From Rhizophagus irregularis (taxonomy: Eukaryota; Glomeromycota; Glomeromycetes; Glomerales; Glomeraceae): a DNA stretch of 64,000 nucleotides. Shown here piece by piece: positions 13,172-23,524 of the stretch (the first letter of the stretch is position 1; each line of letters begins with the position of its first letter). The notes beneath the pieces were generated by a model that did no database searches, was not told the DNA's origin, and saw only the letters and a list, made by a program, of their open reading frames with translations. The stretch spans positions 62,001 to 126,000 of the forward strand of contig NC_089455.1 of assembly GCF_026210795.1 (NCBI RefSeq), written 5' to 3'. The position numbers were made by a program, and so were the translations under genes.

Positions 13172-13379
13172 TATAATTGGGTATAATTGGGGTGTATCAT
13201 CACGGGGTTCATGATTATCGTAAAGTTCGGTTAGATCTATATAATTGGATGCAGCTAATCTTTTTTCTTTTTTTGTTCTCTTTAACCTAAAAATAAAATA
13301 GGAGTTAGTGAAAGTGTTTCACTAAGTAGTCATATATACAAACGTAAGTTTCCAAATAAGGAAAGTTCATAGCCAATTC

Positions 13380-13680
13380 CTCCTCAAGAATCAGCAGACC
13401 TTATTTGAAAAACTTCATTGGTTGCATTTCATTGTAGGCCAGGCAATCCCATGTTAAATTGTGGGCCGAACAACCATATGATTGAATGGAATCGCCCTTG
13501 AGCGATCTCACAACTTACATATAATCACCCTTGAGCAATCTCACAATTGCACTTCCTATTGTAGGCCGAACAACCATGTAGAATGAATGGAATTACCTTC
13601 GCAATATGTTTATATATGATGTAACCTTTTCACTGCACCACTAAACAGATTGTTCCAGTAATCTCACAAAGAAACCCCAA
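13380..13680. repeat. Short imperfect repeats
   Basis: Words such as ATTGTAGGCC, GGGCCGAACAACCAT, TTGAATGGAAT and CCCTTGAGCGATCTCACAA recur two or three times within 300 bp. The stretch is noticeably less AT-rich than its surroundings. It lies in the putative first intron of the decayed IDLTE-repeat gene. Its origin is unknown. Confidence 0.4.
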
Positions 13681-13795
13681 TGGAAAGGAGTTTGTCTACC
13701 TGTATGGGTTCATTTCTTATTCTTATTGCCTCTTCCCGACTTCTTTTCTCACGTCCACGTTTGTTCTTTTTATGACGGATAATTGACAGTGACAT

Positions 13796-15310
13796 TGCTT
13801 AAGTAAAGATATTAGTGCTTTGATAATTTAAAAAAGAAGTATGTAAGTTTATAAAAAAAAAAGGGTTTTTTTTACGCTCCCAGATGGTATCAGTGGGAGA
13901 CAGGAAACGCGTATATATAATTTGATATCACGTTTTATCATGTTAGCACGTTAGCAGAATTAGCAGAAATAGCAGGAACAAAAGAAACGCGTACGCATAA
14001 TTTATACCAGTGAGATAATCAGAATACAAAAATAGGTTATTATTTGCGGAATATACGTTTTATTTGATTTTATTTTACTTGCATTATTGCATATTATTTT
14101 TTTGATCATTAAGCACCAGTTAAAAACGTATTCATATTACTCCTTCAGCAACGAGTAAACTACTATCAATAAAGAAATATAAACATCCAAGTGATCTGTG
14201 TAATCATACATTACGTAAAAAAAATCATTTTTCCATAAAAAACGTTGGTAGAATTTGTATATTACGAAATTTTATTTTAATTTCTTACTTCTTTAGTTTT
14301 AATTAAATTTACTATTTATTAATTAAAAATTTTTTTTAAAAAAATATAAATAAGACCCGAATTCATAAGGAGGGTGTGGTGGGCCGCTACTCTATAATTG
14401 ATTAGGATTAGGATTATTAAATAGATTAATTAAATAGATTACTAAATAGATTAATAGATTAAATAAATTTTACAACCATTTTTTTTTCAAATTCGTCTAG
14501 TAAAATCTAACCAAAAAAGAGTATACCTGGCAAGTGTTTTGATGATCTTTCAATACTACATCACAGAAATTATACCATACATAATAGGAAAAAAATAGTA
14601 GCTGTTTTCTATATACTGATAACATTTATATAAACAAATAATCAACCGTGTTTCATTACCTTTACTCTCATCGCAACATAATTCAGTAAGCTTGTCAACG
14701 AAAGAAACTTTCTTTCTCTTGAAGACTGCAAATATGACAGCAGGCGCAGTAAAATAAACATGAAAAAGTTAACACTAAAGTACCTTGGTAACGTAACAAG
14801 GAAGAAATTTACTATTAGAAATTACCTTTTGCAACTTTTTGAAAAAATGACATATTTGCGTTTGAAGTAATGAGTAAGAGAAAATATTCGAAAGAAATTT
14901 TAAGAAAATTTTCTTTTTAGCTATCTAATTTATAATGATTTAATCAATCAATCAATCAATCAATAATATAATTAGTAATTTTATGTCATAAATTGACATG
15001 TAAAAAATTTATTGTAAAAAATTTATTATACTCAGAACATATGATAGCTACGACCATGGACGAATTTTTTGAGAAATTCTCTTCTAGTTAGCATTAAAAT
15101 GAGCATTGTGAGCCATTGTGAGCCGATTGAATACTTTTTAATTGAATTTATTCAATAAAAACATGAAATAAACATCAACAGCGATGGGACCGGGATACGA
15201 ATTTTTTGAGAAATTGCTCTATAACTAATATATTTGTCTGTGTCGGTTTAGATTATGGTAATAGTTATCATGTTTATATATTTCTTGTTCCTTATGCAAA
15301 TTTGCTTCAG
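13796..15310. other. Intergenic region without a recognised gene
   Basis: Contains short simple repeats: ATTAGGATTAGG and AAATAGATTA words near 14395-14470, (AATC)n at about 14941-14965, and a direct repeat ACGAATTTTTTGAGAAATT near 15059 and 15196. No coding or RNA gene is supported. Confidence 0.5.
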
Positions 15311-15797
15311 AAGATGCTGAGCAACTTCACAGTAAACTCATAGAAGCTAAATTAAAGGTAAGTAATTTTCTAGTAAATTATGTCTTCCATTAGCTATGGA
15401 ACAAAACTTACTAATCGATTCTGGTCTTGGTTCTGTGGACGGAGATTACGAACTTTTGAAGGCTCTAGGATTAATAGACGATGAAGAAACGGAGATAAAT
15501 TGATGGGTATGACAAAATCGAGGCAGATGAAGATGACGAAGATGACGATGATGATGATTGGAATGAATTCGAGACCGATGATGAAGATGACAAGGACAAT
15601 TATTGGGACCCTAGCAAAATGTATACCGGATGGGATTATTTAGCTCATTTTGGGGAAGATGCTTGGAATAAACTTAGCTCGGTTGGCTCACCATCGAAAT
15701 ATTGTATTTAGGGAATTCACCAGACATCTTCCAAATATATCTGAGCAAGAAAAAAATGGATTATTCGACACATTTTCTAGATCTGATGCATGCCCAT
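15311..15797 (+). pseudogene. Frame-disrupted remnant of an acidic protein gene
   Basis: A possible exon at 15311-15357 (..EDAEQLHSKLIEAKLK) is followed by a GTAAGT donor. An ATG at 15396 starts MEQNLLIDSGLGSVDGDYEL and stops at a TGA near 15503. Directly after, in another frame, comes an Asp/Glu-rich run and then WDYLAHFGEDAWNKLSSV. The sense then shifts frame once more to FREFTRHLPNISEQEKNG and stops at about 15797. The parts read as one coherent protein broken by at least two frame changes. The family is not recognised. It converges on the next pseudogene. Confidence 0.45.
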
Positions 15798-15801
15798 GAT
15801 C

Positions 15802-16321
15802 CTATTCCAACTTCGTAAATCTAATTCTAAACTCAGCATTCTCAGACTCAAGTTTAGTGATAGCTGACTTATATTTCTCTAGCTTCACTATTTTGGCGTT
15901 AAGTTTACCAATCTTGGCTGGAAAATCTGTTATAGCTTTCACTTATCGTTATTTCTGGCATTAAGCTTCTGTCTTAACTCCATATTCTCAGCCTTGAGCC
16001 TGGCATTTTCTTGCCTGAGTTCATCAAATTCGTATGACATTTTTGATACACGATGGGAATTATTCAATGTTATGTGGAAAATGTAAAGACGCTTTATTAA
16101 TACAGAGAAAAAAATAAATACAAATGTGGGACTTTGCCCAGGATACATAAAGTTTCTATTATACATGCTTATTTTTTCGAACGATATTCCTCTATTCTAG
16201 CTTTTTTCATTGTTTTCATTGAGGCTTCCGCGCATGCCCTGCTACGTTTTCACGCCATTGTGTAACGTTTGATATTCCCAATTATTTGTCGTACACATTT
16301 CTGACGCGCAAGAGGAGGCAT
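15802..16321 (-). pseudogene. Remnant of a basic/coiled-coil protein gene
   Basis: Three pieces lie in order on the minus strand. From the ATG at 16321: MPPLARQKCVRQIIGN.., an Arg/Lys-rich segment with an in-frame TGA, ending KKARIEEYRSKK at 16169. From the ATG at 16040: MSYEFDELRQENARLKAEN, a heptad coiled coil that stops at 15939. A continuation after a one-base frame slip reads KAITDFPAKIGKLNAKIVK..ESENAEFR and ends at 15802. The coiled-coil opening resembles, from memory, N-termini common in predicted proteins of Rhizophagus. A stop and a frameshift make it a pseudogene, although the pieces could also be exons. Confidence 0.5.
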
Positions 16322-16943
16322 TTTAGTTCTAAAAAAATCGCGATTAGCCATTGACCGACTGTAATAAAATAATATAATTAATATAGAAAAGAAATTTGGC
16401 AATTTGAAAAATTTGTGAATTTTTTTTATGAATGCACCTAATTTTTTTTTTTGTGTACATTAATTCAGTAACTAATACTTGTTCTCAACTTTTACCTGGA
16501 ACTTCAATTTTCCATAACGTTGAGTTCGTTAAGAGCAAAATTATCGAAGCTTTGCTTCCTTTCTTGATAACTTTCACGTCATCAAACCAAAGTACAAGTG
16601 TTACAAAGTTACAACACAAGAATGACAGTTTTGTAAGATGACAAACATGAAACAATTACCCCTCGTTCTATGGTGTTACGATTTACGAGCTAAGAAAGTA
16701 AAGTGATACAGGTCAATATAACTTTTGCGAAACCGAGATATGTGAAAAATATTGCCTCAATAACAAATTACAAAAAAGTTTAATTAATCTTTTATTTATT
16801 TAAAAAGTACACAACTATAAACAAAATATATTACAAAGTGGAAAAAAGCGTGAAATTAACCAGCATTCACCAATAATAATGAAGAATTTATGGAAAGTCT
16901 AAATCTAAAATCTAAAAGTCCTTTGTTACCCACTCATTTAAAA
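16322..16943. other. Intergenic region
   Basis: Holds the 3' flank of the SET-domain gene on the minus strand. A 69-codon open frame at 16432-16641 (+) has no recognisable domain and poor composition, so I do not call it. Confidence 0.45.
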
Positions 16944-18332
16944 CTATACGATTTTGAGTGGATCCATGTGTATTTGATTTGAAACTACATTATCCTGTAA
17001 TGATGACGTCTGTTCTAAAACAGAACGACATTTAGCCATAAGATCTGAAGCATCCTTATAATCTTGAACGAATGTGCTTTCATATTCAAAATCCTCAAAG
17101 ACACGTTCAAGGAAATACAGCCCGTTAGCATATTCGCCAGCATGAATCAATACATTAGCTACTCTCAACACAAAAACGCTCAGATATCTTTGAGTGTCAA
17201 ACCCGTATTTTTCATACCAGTTCAAAATTTGATCGAGGTTTTGAATTATAGCATTCTTGGACTGGAATATACCATTAGATGCATCGAAAAGGATAAGAAT
17301 CTTTAGAATAATGATATAAGTCCAATGACGAGTACCAATGTGAGATATGCAAGCATTGTAGAGTTCAATTAATTGAGAATGATCTATAAATGGGAGAATG
17401 TTTAATTTTTCTTCTAGAGCAATAATTTGATTTTCTAATTCTGTTTCTCTTACAAACAATCCATGAAGTCTTGGGCTGTTATCTTCAAAACGTGAATTAC
17501 ACATATCGCAAAGCCAATAATTCTGTGCCGTTGATGCTTTGTTTTCATTTGTAGACAAAATTGGATACCGATATATATATCCACCATTCATTCTTCTATG
17601 ATTTTTACAAATATTACAATTTGGACAAGGTAAACCACGTGATACATCCATCCTTTCGGTACATCTTGGACATTCACATGTGAACAACTTAGCGCGTTGA
17701 AGAATCCTGTGTCTCGCTCCTCTTGAGAGGATACTATCTTTACCAAGATAATCTGTAGTAATCTGTTCACCCTTCGATATTCTTTTGACAGCTGTATGAA
17801 CACCAAGTCCGTCAATAGACTGATAAAAAGTATTTGCTTCGCAAGAGTGATTCATTTTACTGCCAAATACGAAAATGGCTGAACCATCAAAATCGAAAGA
17901 ATGAGAATTCAAAGTGAATATCATGAAGACCTTACGGAAAGTTTCTTCAGGTATGTCTGCCCAAGCTTCAACTCGGTTTATACAAGTTTTGATAATCTTG
18001 TCAACATATGTTGAACCAATAATAGACCATGCTGACTCAAGTTGATCTTGAGGGGGAAGATAAAAATTATTTAATATGGCATTTTGAATCTCTGGAGAAG
18101 CATCAAAAAATGTTTTGAATTTTGAGAATACACTCAAATCTATATCAAATGTACATGAGAATGCACGATCACGTTTCGAAGATAATGGGTGTACAACTAT
18201 AAAAGGTTTTTCCGATAATACAATTTCGCCTTTTTCAAAATCGCGTGTAGCGTATAAACCATTTCCATATTTTTCATTATATTTAACTTCAATACCGTCA
18301 ATACCGTCCATAATTTTATATGTAAAGGGCAA
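16944..18332 (-). CDS. SET-domain protein, SMYD-like without MYND finger
   Basis: Single exon, 462 residues, from the ATG of MPFTYKIMDGIDGIEV. The SET domain is split as in SMYD/SET5-type proteins. SET-N motif YGNGLYATRDFEKGE is at about 22-36. The core NHSCEANT is at 161-168 (S-adenosylmethionine and active-site region). GEQITTDYL is at 188-196, and a cysteine-rich post-SET FTCECPRC is at 217-224. Further cysteine pairs follow (CPNC, CNIC, CDMC), and the C-terminus is helical. Known for the family: lysine methylation of histones or other proteins. The insert between SET-N and SET-C lacks the CxxC MYND zinc finger. Substrate and compartment are unknown. It diverges from the Cdk gene across a spacer of 1.1 kb. 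Confidence 0.88.
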   Translation of the reverse strand: MPFTYKIMDGIDGIEVKYNEKYGNGLYATRDFEKGEIVLSEKPFIVVHPLSSKRDRAFSCTFDIDLSVFSKFKTFFDASPEIQNAILNNFYLPPQDQLESAWSIIGSTYVDKIIKTCINRVEAWADIPEETFRKVFMIFTLNSHSFDFDGSAIFVFGSKMNHSCEANTFYQSIDGLGVHTAVKRISKGEQITTDYLGKDSILSRGARHRILQRAKLFTCECPRCTERMDVSRGLPCPNCNICKNHRRMNGGYIYRYPILSTNENKASTAQNYWLCDMCNSRFEDNSPRLHGLFVRETELENQIIALEEKLNILPFIDHSQLIELYNACISHIGTRHWTYIIILKILILFDASNGIFQSKNAIIQNLDQILNWYEKYGFDTQRYLSVFVLRVANVLIHAGEYANGLYFLERVFEDFEYESTFVQDYKDASDLMAKCRSVLEQTSSLQDNVVSNQIHMDPLKIV

Positions 18333-19457
18333 AAAAAAAAAATGGAATATTGTTTGAAAAGTAAGGGATTTTTTTTTTTGAATTGTGGAAAAAATTAAAA
18401 AAGTGGGGTTGTATTTATAATATTTATCAATTAACGATGCAAAATGTAGATTAAGAGAGATAATGGATACGAGTGGCGTAACATCTGTCGAAAGAGGAAA
18501 AAATTCTCAAAGAAGCACAGAGAAACATCTTACATAATATCAATTTATCTGAAAAAAAATGGGGAACGTGATCAGCTGATGGGGTTCAATTTCCTTTATG
18601 GTAATAGGCAAGTGAAAAACATAAAACAGTGATGCAATGTTATGCAAAAGAAACAATTGGATTTTCTATTAACTTGTGAATGCGTTACCCGAGTTTTACA
18701 CGACGAATAATTAACAGGTGAAAAAAAATCGGCAATGTACGAAATTGTGCATGAATATAAACTTTTTTTTTTCAACAATGGGTGCATTATAAAGAATTTT
18801 GTTATAGCAGCGCGATGGTTCACTTGCAAGTCTAAAGTCCATTAAAATTTGCAAGTTCTTAAAATACCCATTGTTTTCATTTATTCAGAAAGAAAAAAAA
18901 ATTTTTTAAAGAATGATGAAAATGCTACGATTGTGGTGTTATTATTATTACTTTTTTTTTTTTACATTGTTGTATTGTTTTAATTTGACACGCATGTGTT
19001 ACTTTCCCTGCCATTAAGATACAAGTTATAGGATCGATCTGATTCGTTGAAACCAATGTGATTCGATTTTTTTTTCTGTCCTTTTATCGGATTCATATGA
19101 ATTCTTTGCAGATTTGTTATTAAGTTTTTCTCGTGAAACTAAGATTAGTGTAATGTAATTTCTTGGTTCACACAGTTTTGTTCTCATGATCTATTGGAGA
19201 GATATTTCTGGTGCAACCATTGTATTGTAACACTAATATTAGGCTGGAATTTTGGCTGGAATTTTACGGCTGCTATTTAGCATTAGCCGTGTTTATGAAT
19301 AAATGAAAATTACGATGTATAGTATAGTGTGAATTTACTAGAACTAGAATAGATTTTCTAGTATGACGAAATAAACAATTATTTTATTCAAATTCATTAT
19401 TTTCATATAATTCGTTACTATTTTTATTTTATAGAAATTTATTCATAATAATTTGAA
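18333..19457. other. Divergent intergenic region between the SET and Cdk genes
   Basis: 1.1 kb that must contain both promoters. Long T and A homopolymers are present. A 77-codon frame on the minus strand at 18596-18829 has no conserved features and is not called. Confidence 0.5.
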
Positions 19458-21322
19458 ATGGACAAATATCAAGTAATATTTTTATTTTATAACTTTTTAG
19501 GTTATTATTTGTGTCAATAAAATTATTTATTAACAATAATTATTTTAATAATAGAAAATTGAAAAATTGGGAGAAGGTTGGTTAAATTTCATATCTTTCT
19601 TTTAGTTGTATCAAGAATATACTAACCTTTGGTTGGATCTTGGTCGGATCTTTCGAATGAAGGAACGTATGGTATCGTTTATAAAGCACAGAATCGAGAT
19701 TCAAACGAAGTAGTTGCGTTGAAACGGATAAGGTTAGATAACGAAGAGGAAGGGGTATCGTATTTGTTTCAACTCTATTTATACTTTAATTGATTCAATT
19801 AGTTTAATCTTAATTAATTAATTATATTATTAGGTACCCTGTACTGCAATTCGTGAGATATCATTGTTGAAAGAATTAAAACATCCAAATATAGTGAGGT
19901 GAATAATTTAGTCGGTTTTATATTTTACCGATTTGGATTGATTAAAATTAATTTATTTAATTTCTTTAAAAAGACTTTATGATGTCTTACATACGGAAAA
20001 GAAACTGACATTAGTTTTTGAATATTTGGATTCGGACTTAAAGAAATTCTTAGATACATATGGAGGCGATCTGGATAAAGACACAATTAAGGTATTGTTT
20101 TTTTTTCATTTTTTAATGTTATTATAATTTTTTTTATTTATTTTATTATTATTTATTTTAGCAATTAATGTATCAACTCCTGAAAGGGATTGCGTTTTGT
20201 CATGAACATAGAGTTTTACATAGGGTAGGATATTAATTTATTTTGAAATTCATAAGTTGAAAATTATTTATCTATATATTTTATACTAATTAAAGTAAAA
20301 TTTACAGGACCTGAAACCACAGAATTTACTTATTAATAAGGTGAAAAATTTCACATAATTTTTAATTATTTTAATTAAATCACATTTTAACATAAATTTA
20401 TTCAATTAAGAGAGGAGAATTGAAATTGGCGGATTTTGGTCTTGCGCGTGCATTTGGAATTCCTGTTAGAAGTTATTCACATGAGGTTTATTTAAATTTT
20501 ATTTGATATTAAAAAAAAAAAAAATAATAATTTAAAAAGAATATTATAATTAATGAATTTTTTACTTAGGTTGTAACGTTATGGTATCGTGCACCTGATG
20601 TATTAATGGGATCAAGACAATATTCAACATCTATTGATGTTTGGTCTGCTGGGTGTATATTTGCAGGTTAGAACAATCAGTTATAATAGATTTTTATTTA
20701 TGTTTATTTATATTTATCATTTTTTTTTTATAGAAATGGCTTCTGGTAGGCCCCTGTTTCCAGGAAGCTCAATTAAAGATCAGTTACTGCGAATATTTAA
20801 ATATCCTTTATTTTAACAAACAATCCTATTTTCCAAGTCTATTTTATCATATATTTATATCCTTAGCCATTTTAGTACAGTTTTAGGAACCCCGACAGAG
20901 GAAACGTGGCCTAGAGTATCACAGTTGCCAGAATACAAAGTATGTTTTCATCTAGTGATGGATAAATAAATTATTGCATCTTTAATTAAGTATTTAATAT
21001 ACAAAATATTTCGAAAATATTTTGTAGAGTGATTTTGCTATTTATAATCGAATTCCACTAGAATCACTTCTTCCAAAACTTGATTCATCAGGAATTGATT
21101 TATTAAGTGTGAGTTAAATCATCTTTCTTAGGTAAAATATTTTTGATTAGAGAAGTCAATGTTAATCCTTAAAAAAAATTTTTTTTTTTTGATTGCTAGC
21201 AGCAATTAATAGAATATCAACCAGAAAAGCGTCTTAGTGCAGAAGATGCACTTCAACATCCATATTTCGAGGAAATTCGTAAAAAGGAACAATCAACACA
21301 AGCAGCAGCATCATCCGTGTAA
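19458..21322 (+). CDS. Cyclin-dependent kinase, Cdk5/Pho85 type, 13 exons
   Basis: Exons: 19458-19472, 19555-19576, 19663-19754, 19834-19898, 19974-20091, 20162-20224, 20308-20340, 20411-20485, 20570-20666, 20734-20800, 20879-20939, 21028-21108, 21203-21322. The joined frame gives 302 residues. All kinase landmarks are present: GEGTYG loop (Thr/Tyr at the inhibitory positions), VALKR lysine, cyclin-binding helix [31 protein letters not shown] and [11 protein letters not shown], ending [12 protein letters not shown]. The T-loop has Ser where Cdk1/2 have the CAK threonine, as in Cdk5 and Pho85, so activation probably needs only a cyclin. Expected roles are nutrient and phosphate signalling, polarity and cell-cycle entry. 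Intron 10 (20801-20878) is not GT-AG. The last acceptor is ambiguous by one CAG codon. Confidence 0.93.
20801..20878 (+). other. U12-type AT-AC intron in the Cdk gene
   Basis: The 78-nt intron begins ATATCCTTTA, matching the U12 donor consensus, and ends AC. CCTTAGC at 20861-20867 is one base from the U12 branch consensus (TCCTTRAY), with the adenine 13 nt before the 3' end. No GT usable in frame exists at the upstream exon end. AT-AC splicing gives [14 protein letters not shown], the exact spacing of Cdk family members. The alternative AT-AG ending at 20875 would insert one extra residue. The other 11 introns in this gene are ordinary GT-AG. Confidence 0.85.
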
Positions 21323-21603
21323 TTTTTCATATTGTTATTTTTATTATCAATTCTTCCATTAAAAAATTCAATATCCTTCCCCTCATATAATCCGCATTCC
21401 TAAGTTTTATCCAGATAAGATTTGTGTTAATTCAATAATATATATACACAATTTAGCAAACTATATCATTATTTTTTATATATACTGTATTAGTTACAAA
21501 TACCAAAAAAAAATTGGTATAATTTAATAATGTTTCTTAAATAACAAGATATATTCAATAAAAGAAATAATTTTTTTTTTAATAGAAATATATAAAGTAA
21601 GTA

Positions 21604-22504
21604 TTAGATAACAATTTCACCTTCAATGGATTTTTGATCTAAGCCTAATTTCTTTAAACAGGTAAAATATCTTTCTAAACTTTGCGTTTTTAAATATTTT
21701 AAAATACGCTGCCTTTTATGCACCATATATCTTAAAGCTCTATAATTATGCTTATCTTTATGATTATTTTTAATATGCTCATGAAGATTTAAAATTTTAG
21801 CAGTCCAAACAGCAGCTATTGTTAAAATTAATACGTTAATTTGGAAATACTAATGATAAAAAAAAATAATAATTTTCATTAATTTACTTACCTTGAACTT
21901 CAGCACTACCAGTATCACCTTCTTTTCTAGCAAATTCTTTTATAGCTAATTGAATATTATGTAATAAAATACCTTTAGAGCTAGCATTATGTAGACCAGT
22001 TAAATTTTTAAGTATTTGAACTCTTCCTAATTCTTTTTCTGGTTCTGTTGTAGAATTTTCTATTATAATATCTGGTGCAATTTTAAATAAAAATTCTTCA
22101 TCTTTTCCATCCAAAAAAAAATTCCTATATTGTTTATTTTCAGATAATGAAAGAGTTGAGGGAGATGATGTAGAATTAGCTGAAGTATAAATTTGTGAAG
22201 GACGTAAAAGTGAATTTGTAAATGGTGTTGGTATTCCTGTTATAACATTGGATCTTTTCGAATTTTCTTGTTGCAATTTTGATATTTTTTTTGCAATATT
22301 TCGACGTTTTATTTCTCTTGGATGACTTTTTTGTATGAGAGTTGTAGAGTGAAATAAACGCGCTATATTCAATTTTTTTCTTTTTTAGTTTTTAAAACGA
22401 GTTTGAAACCAGAAGGAAATAATATTTGAAATTAATTTACCCTTCAACGTTGTAAAGAGTTTATTACTTGAAGGAAATAAATATCTTTTATAATAAGAAA
22501 ACAT
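21604..22504 (-). CDS. Mitochondrial small-subunit ribosomal protein uS15
   Basis: Three exons: 22504-22441, 22362-21892 and 21815-21604, all with GT-AG introns. The first exon, too short to stand alone, supplies ATG and a mitochondrial presequence (MFSYYKRYLFPSSNKLF..), and the second continues ARLFHSTTLIQKS. The S15 signature runs across exons 2 and 3: GDTGSAEVQ-AAVWTAKILNLHEH, NNHKDKHNYRALRYMVHKR, QRILKYLK, LERYFTCLKKLGL. The fold binds 16S-type rRNA at the platform of the mitochondrial ribosome. The long linker between presequence and core is Ser/Asn-rich, as in other fungal homologues. The gene converges with the Cdk gene (281 bp between stops) and diverges from the OMA1-like gene. Confidence 0.92.
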
Positions 22505-23524
22505 ATTATAATAAAAATATAACGGCACAGAAAAAGAGATGAGTGTAAAAAAAAAAATTTTAATCTGACCAATTAAAAATACGCAATGAGTATTTTTTGA
22601 TCGTCAGTACAGAATGTCTTGACGAATATAATCAATCAAGGAAAAATTGCCAATATAATATATACTCCAAAATTAATTTGCTAAATCATTATTTAAAATT
22701 GAAAATTTCTGAAATCTTTCATTATAATGGATTACGAGAATCAACATATAGTATTTTAAATAAACATACAAGCAATGATTGTTCGAACTAGGCCATTCAA
22801 AGTACTGCTTTATGGTTTGCTGTAAATTTTGCCTTTTTATACTGATAGGTAGAATTCCATATAGGACTCGTCATATAAATTCCCTGGAACTCAGTTCCAG
22901 GAATTCAATGTGCGCACACAAAAATTAAAAACTGCTCATGACCAAAATTTTTGCGCCCACAAAAAATTTTTGGTCATGTGCGCAGGATGAGAGGAAAAAT
23001 TAAAAAAATTAAAGGATATTTAACCAAAAATATTCTTCATATTTTGTTATCATTTGATTCGATTTTTTGATCGTATTCATTATGAATGATTCCAACCGAT
23101 CATAAAATATGTTTAAAACCCTTTTGCAATATTTACAATGAAAATCAAAAAGTGCAAATGTTAAAAACTTTTTTAGATTTTAGATATGAAAAGGATTATT
23201 CTTTCGATTAATGTGTATATTCATTTCGGTGCATTTCATTGTAACGAATCCGAAATCTAATCAATAATCAAGGATCTTACTAAATTTGGTAATCGTTATA
23301 TAACGGATTATCAATTATGGTTGTACTAAGTATATACCATTAGAAGAAACATTTCAAAAGGAATTTTATGTCCGTTTTACTACCGACTCTGTGAAAAATG
23401 TGTTGCGTAAGTAACTTTATCTTCATTAAACACCTATTTATATTAAACCTGATCTAAAATTAAATTTAATTTTTTTAATTTTTTTATTTTAATAAGATCT
23501 TGAAAGCTAGGAAAGCTAGGCGAA
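22505..23524. other. Divergent intergenic region between uS15m and OMA1-like genes
   Basis: About 1 kb. It holds two adjacent short inverted repeats, listed separately. A 64-codon frame at 22597-22791 (+) lacks any recognisable feature and is not called. Confidence 0.5.
22883..22978. repeat. Two adjacent short hairpins
   Basis: CCTGGAACTCAGTTCCAGG at 22883-22901 is a perfect short palindrome around TCA. At 22937-22978, arms CATGACCAAAATTTTT and AAATTTTTGGTCATG flank an 11-nt loop, and TGTGCGCA words lie on both outer sides. They lie in the promoter interval of two mitochondrial genes and could be a small inverted-repeat element or a regulatory structure. Confidence 0.5.

Larger units (their letters stand above)
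12112..13795 (-). pseudogene. Decayed multi-exon gene with IDLTE repeats, split by two insertions
   Basis: A plausible first exon lies at 13795-13700: ATG, then MSLSIIRHKKNKRG..EEAIRIRNEPIQ, ending CAG before a GT. Downstream on the minus strand, several copies of a motif read as NYIDLTE(L/F)(Y/D)DNHEP, with the residues before each copy often EDAP or similar (about 13250, 12850, 12795, 12445 and 12335). The last open piece runs from about 12480 to 12112 and ends in a Lys/Glu-rich helix (KFKIIKEEEAKK). An inverted-repeat element at 12490-12765 and a probable insertion at 12862-13171 interrupt the repeat array, and in-frame stops follow, so the gene looks broken. The function and repeat family are not recognised. 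The first exon and the array could belong to different genes. Confidence 0.45.

Noticed and set aside
16432-16641. 69-codon open frame (+)
   Set aside because: No domain, biased N-terminus from a T run, and no splice or start context. Likely fortuitous.
18596-18829. 77-codon frame on the minus strand
   Set aside because: No conserved features, and it lies in the promoter interval of two real genes.
20783-20838. A normal GT-AG intron for the Cdk gene here
   Set aside because: The only GTs are in CAGTTACTG (would remove conserved residues) and CAAGTC (behind an in-frame stop). Neither gives a conserved kinase frame.
22597-22791. 64-codon frame (+)
   Set aside because: Composition like random AT-rich DNA, and it does not start with a clear context.
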